Below, piece by piece: positions 24,488-25,181 of a stretch of 25,181 nt of DNA; positions within the stretch are counted from its first letter, which is position 1, and each line of letters opens with the position of its first letter. The DNA lies in NCBI GenBank assembly GCA_030146295.1, contig JASLCD010000208.1, forward strand, positions 1 through 25,181, in the 5' to 3' direction. The translations under genes were made by a program, and so were the position numbers. The notes under the pieces are model-generated. The model searched no databases. It had not been told where the DNA came from and saw only the letters and a list, made by a program, of their open reading frames with translations. This DNA is from Chryseobacterium sp. (GTDB taxonomy: Bacteria; Bacteroidota; Bacteroidia; Flavobacteriales; Weeksellaceae).

Positions 24488-25024
24488 ATGCCCCGACCTC
24501 GCGAAAGAATACTAAGCACCGCTATGGTCCTCTTCCATAGACAGGGTTACAACAATACAGGTATCAATCAGATCATTGATGAAGCAGGGGTATCAAAAGC
24601 AAGTTTTTACCAGCATTTCAGATCTAAAGATGAACTTTGCACTGAGTTTCTCAATACAAGATACGACTACTGGGCTTCTGAGCTTGAAAACTTCACCTCT
24701 GATACAAAAACAGTACAGGAGAAAATCCTGAAGTCATTCGATTTTTTGGTTTACATGAATGAAAAAGAAGACTTCAGAGGATGCAGCTTTCTGAATATTT
24801 TATCTGAAATTCCTGCTGATAAGGAAGAAATTCATAAAGTAATCCGATATCATAAAAATAAGCTGAGAGCATGTTTCAATGAAGATATCCATAACGATAT
24901 TGCAGCAGCTCATATTTACCTTCTTTTTGAAAGTTCGATACTTACTAGTCAGCTTTACAGATCGAATGAGCTTATAGAGAAATCTAAAATTATCGTGCAG
25001 GAGATACTCAAATCTTCACATTAA
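24488..25024 (+). CDS. TetR/AcrR-family transcriptional regulator
   Basis: A 178-residue repressor-type protein. The N-terminal helix-turn-helix covers about residues 5-50: RERILSTAMVLFHRQGYNNT, then INQIIDEAGVSKASFYQHF and RSKDEL, a close match to the TetR domain. The all-helical C-terminal ligand domain (about 55-175) is divergent; it has a FRGCSFLNIL segment typical of the YxaF/LmrA-like C-terminal group. The inducer and targets are unknown. No partner gene lies beside it in the window; the downstream side leads into repeats and the window edge, so a target may lie beyond. Confidence 0.93.
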   Translation: MPRPRERILSTAMVLFHRQGYNNTGINQIIDEAGVSKASFYQHFRSKDELCTEFLNTRYDYWASELENFTSDTKTVQEKILKSFDFLVYMNEKEDFRGCSFLNILSEIPADKEEIHKVIRYHKNKLRACFNEDIHNDIAAAHIYLLFESSILTSQLYRSNELIEKSKIIVQEILKSSH

Positions 25025-25040
25025 ACAATAATTTTAAGTT

Positions 25041-25096
25041 TTGGCTAAAGCCAATAGATATTTTTTAAATTTATTTGGGCGGGCTAAAGCCCACCC
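25041..25096. repeat. Pair of GGCTAAAGCC hairpins (REP-like)
   Basis: TTGGC-TAAA-GCCAA (25041-25054) and GGGCGGGC-TAAA-GCCCACCC (25077-25096, one C/A mismatch) share the same GGC-TAAA-GCC core and tetraloop. They are flanked by CAATAG and CTATTG, so the two form a larger imperfect inverted unit. Such elements act like REP sequences in Weeksellaceae genomes; as part of the TetR 3' region they may also stop transcription. Confidence 0.6.
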
Positions 25097-25117
25097 CTAT
25101 TGAATTTTAATGACAAG

Positions 25118-25181
25118 ATCTTTTATCTTTTATCTTTTATCTTTTATCTTTTATCTTTTATCTTTTATCTTTTATCTTTTA
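25118..25181. repeat. Heptamer tandem array (ATCTTTT)n
   Basis: Perfect repeats of ATCTTTT, 64 bases or about nine copies, running off the window edge. The copies show no mismatch, which points to recent slippage-driven change. The true length and whatever lies beyond are not visible. Confidence 0.9.

Noticed and set aside
1..25181. CRISPR array, insertion sequence or prophage
   Set aside because: No spaced direct repeats, transposase, integrase or terminal inverted repeats were seen; the only arrays are the YD repeats and the heptamer run.

Overview
The window looks like a chromosomal segment of a Bacteroidota bacterium of the family Weeksellaceae, most likely Chryseobacterium or a close relative. 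The signs are AT-rich DNA, flavobacterial promoters (TTTG or TTG, then a 17-21 base spacer, then TAnnTTTG), a VgrG/Rhs cassette of the Bacteroidota type VI secretion kind (T6SS subtype iii), a GG-leader peptide of the sort common in Chryseobacterium, and short GGCTAAAGCC hairpins. The genus is an inference from these features; no marker gene is present.

Region 1 (1-10.6 kb, minus strand) starts with a tRNA-Ser(UGA) cut by the window edge. The rest is one contact-killing cassette read right to left: VgrG spike (10121-7959), a TPR protein in the adaptor/chaperone position (7952-6693), a 1594-residue PAAR-like/Rhs effector (6675-1891), and three small genes that look like immunity genes (1891-1337, 1255-905, 783-289). 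The Rhs tip has a deaminase-like zinc signature (HSE, then PC-x6-C), so the payload is probably a nucleic-acid or nucleotide deaminase. The first downstream gene overlaps the Rhs stop codon (TAATG) and is the natural candidate immunity gene. The second is an Imm51-like protein. A promoter about 270 bp upstream of vgrG fits the Bacteroidota consensus. No T6SS sheath, tube or baseplate genes are present, so this is an orphan effector island.

Region 2 (10.6-19.25 kb) is housekeeping and stress material: a secreted S41 peptidase and a DinB-fold protein (minus), a secreted TPR protein, an NTF2-like protein and a YCII-family protein (plus), an AAA ATPase overlapping a DUF6624-like gene (minus), then an HxlR regulator and LLM flavin monooxygenase (minus) divergent from an MFS exporter (plus). 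The HxlR/MFS gap carries two 14-bp direct repeats that look like operators. The NTF2-like gene has a perfect TGTGA-N6-TCACA palindrome where a Crp-class activator would bind.

Region 3 (19.25-25.18 kb) holds an ABC transporter pair (permease and ATPase, overlapping) followed by a 54-residue cysteine- and glycine-rich GG-leader peptide gene and a two-way terminator. It then has a secreted HExxH metalloprotease with an Ig-like tail, a JmjC/cupin_8 oxygenase, an unrecognised membrane protein and a TetR regulator. The window ends in palindromic hairpins and a heptamer tandem array that runs off the edge.

The most rewarding items are the Rhs deaminase-like tip with its candidate immunity gene, the TPR adaptor between VgrG and Rhs, the unusual N-terminal extension of VgrG, the GG-leader peptide with its ABC transporter, and the Crp-like site.
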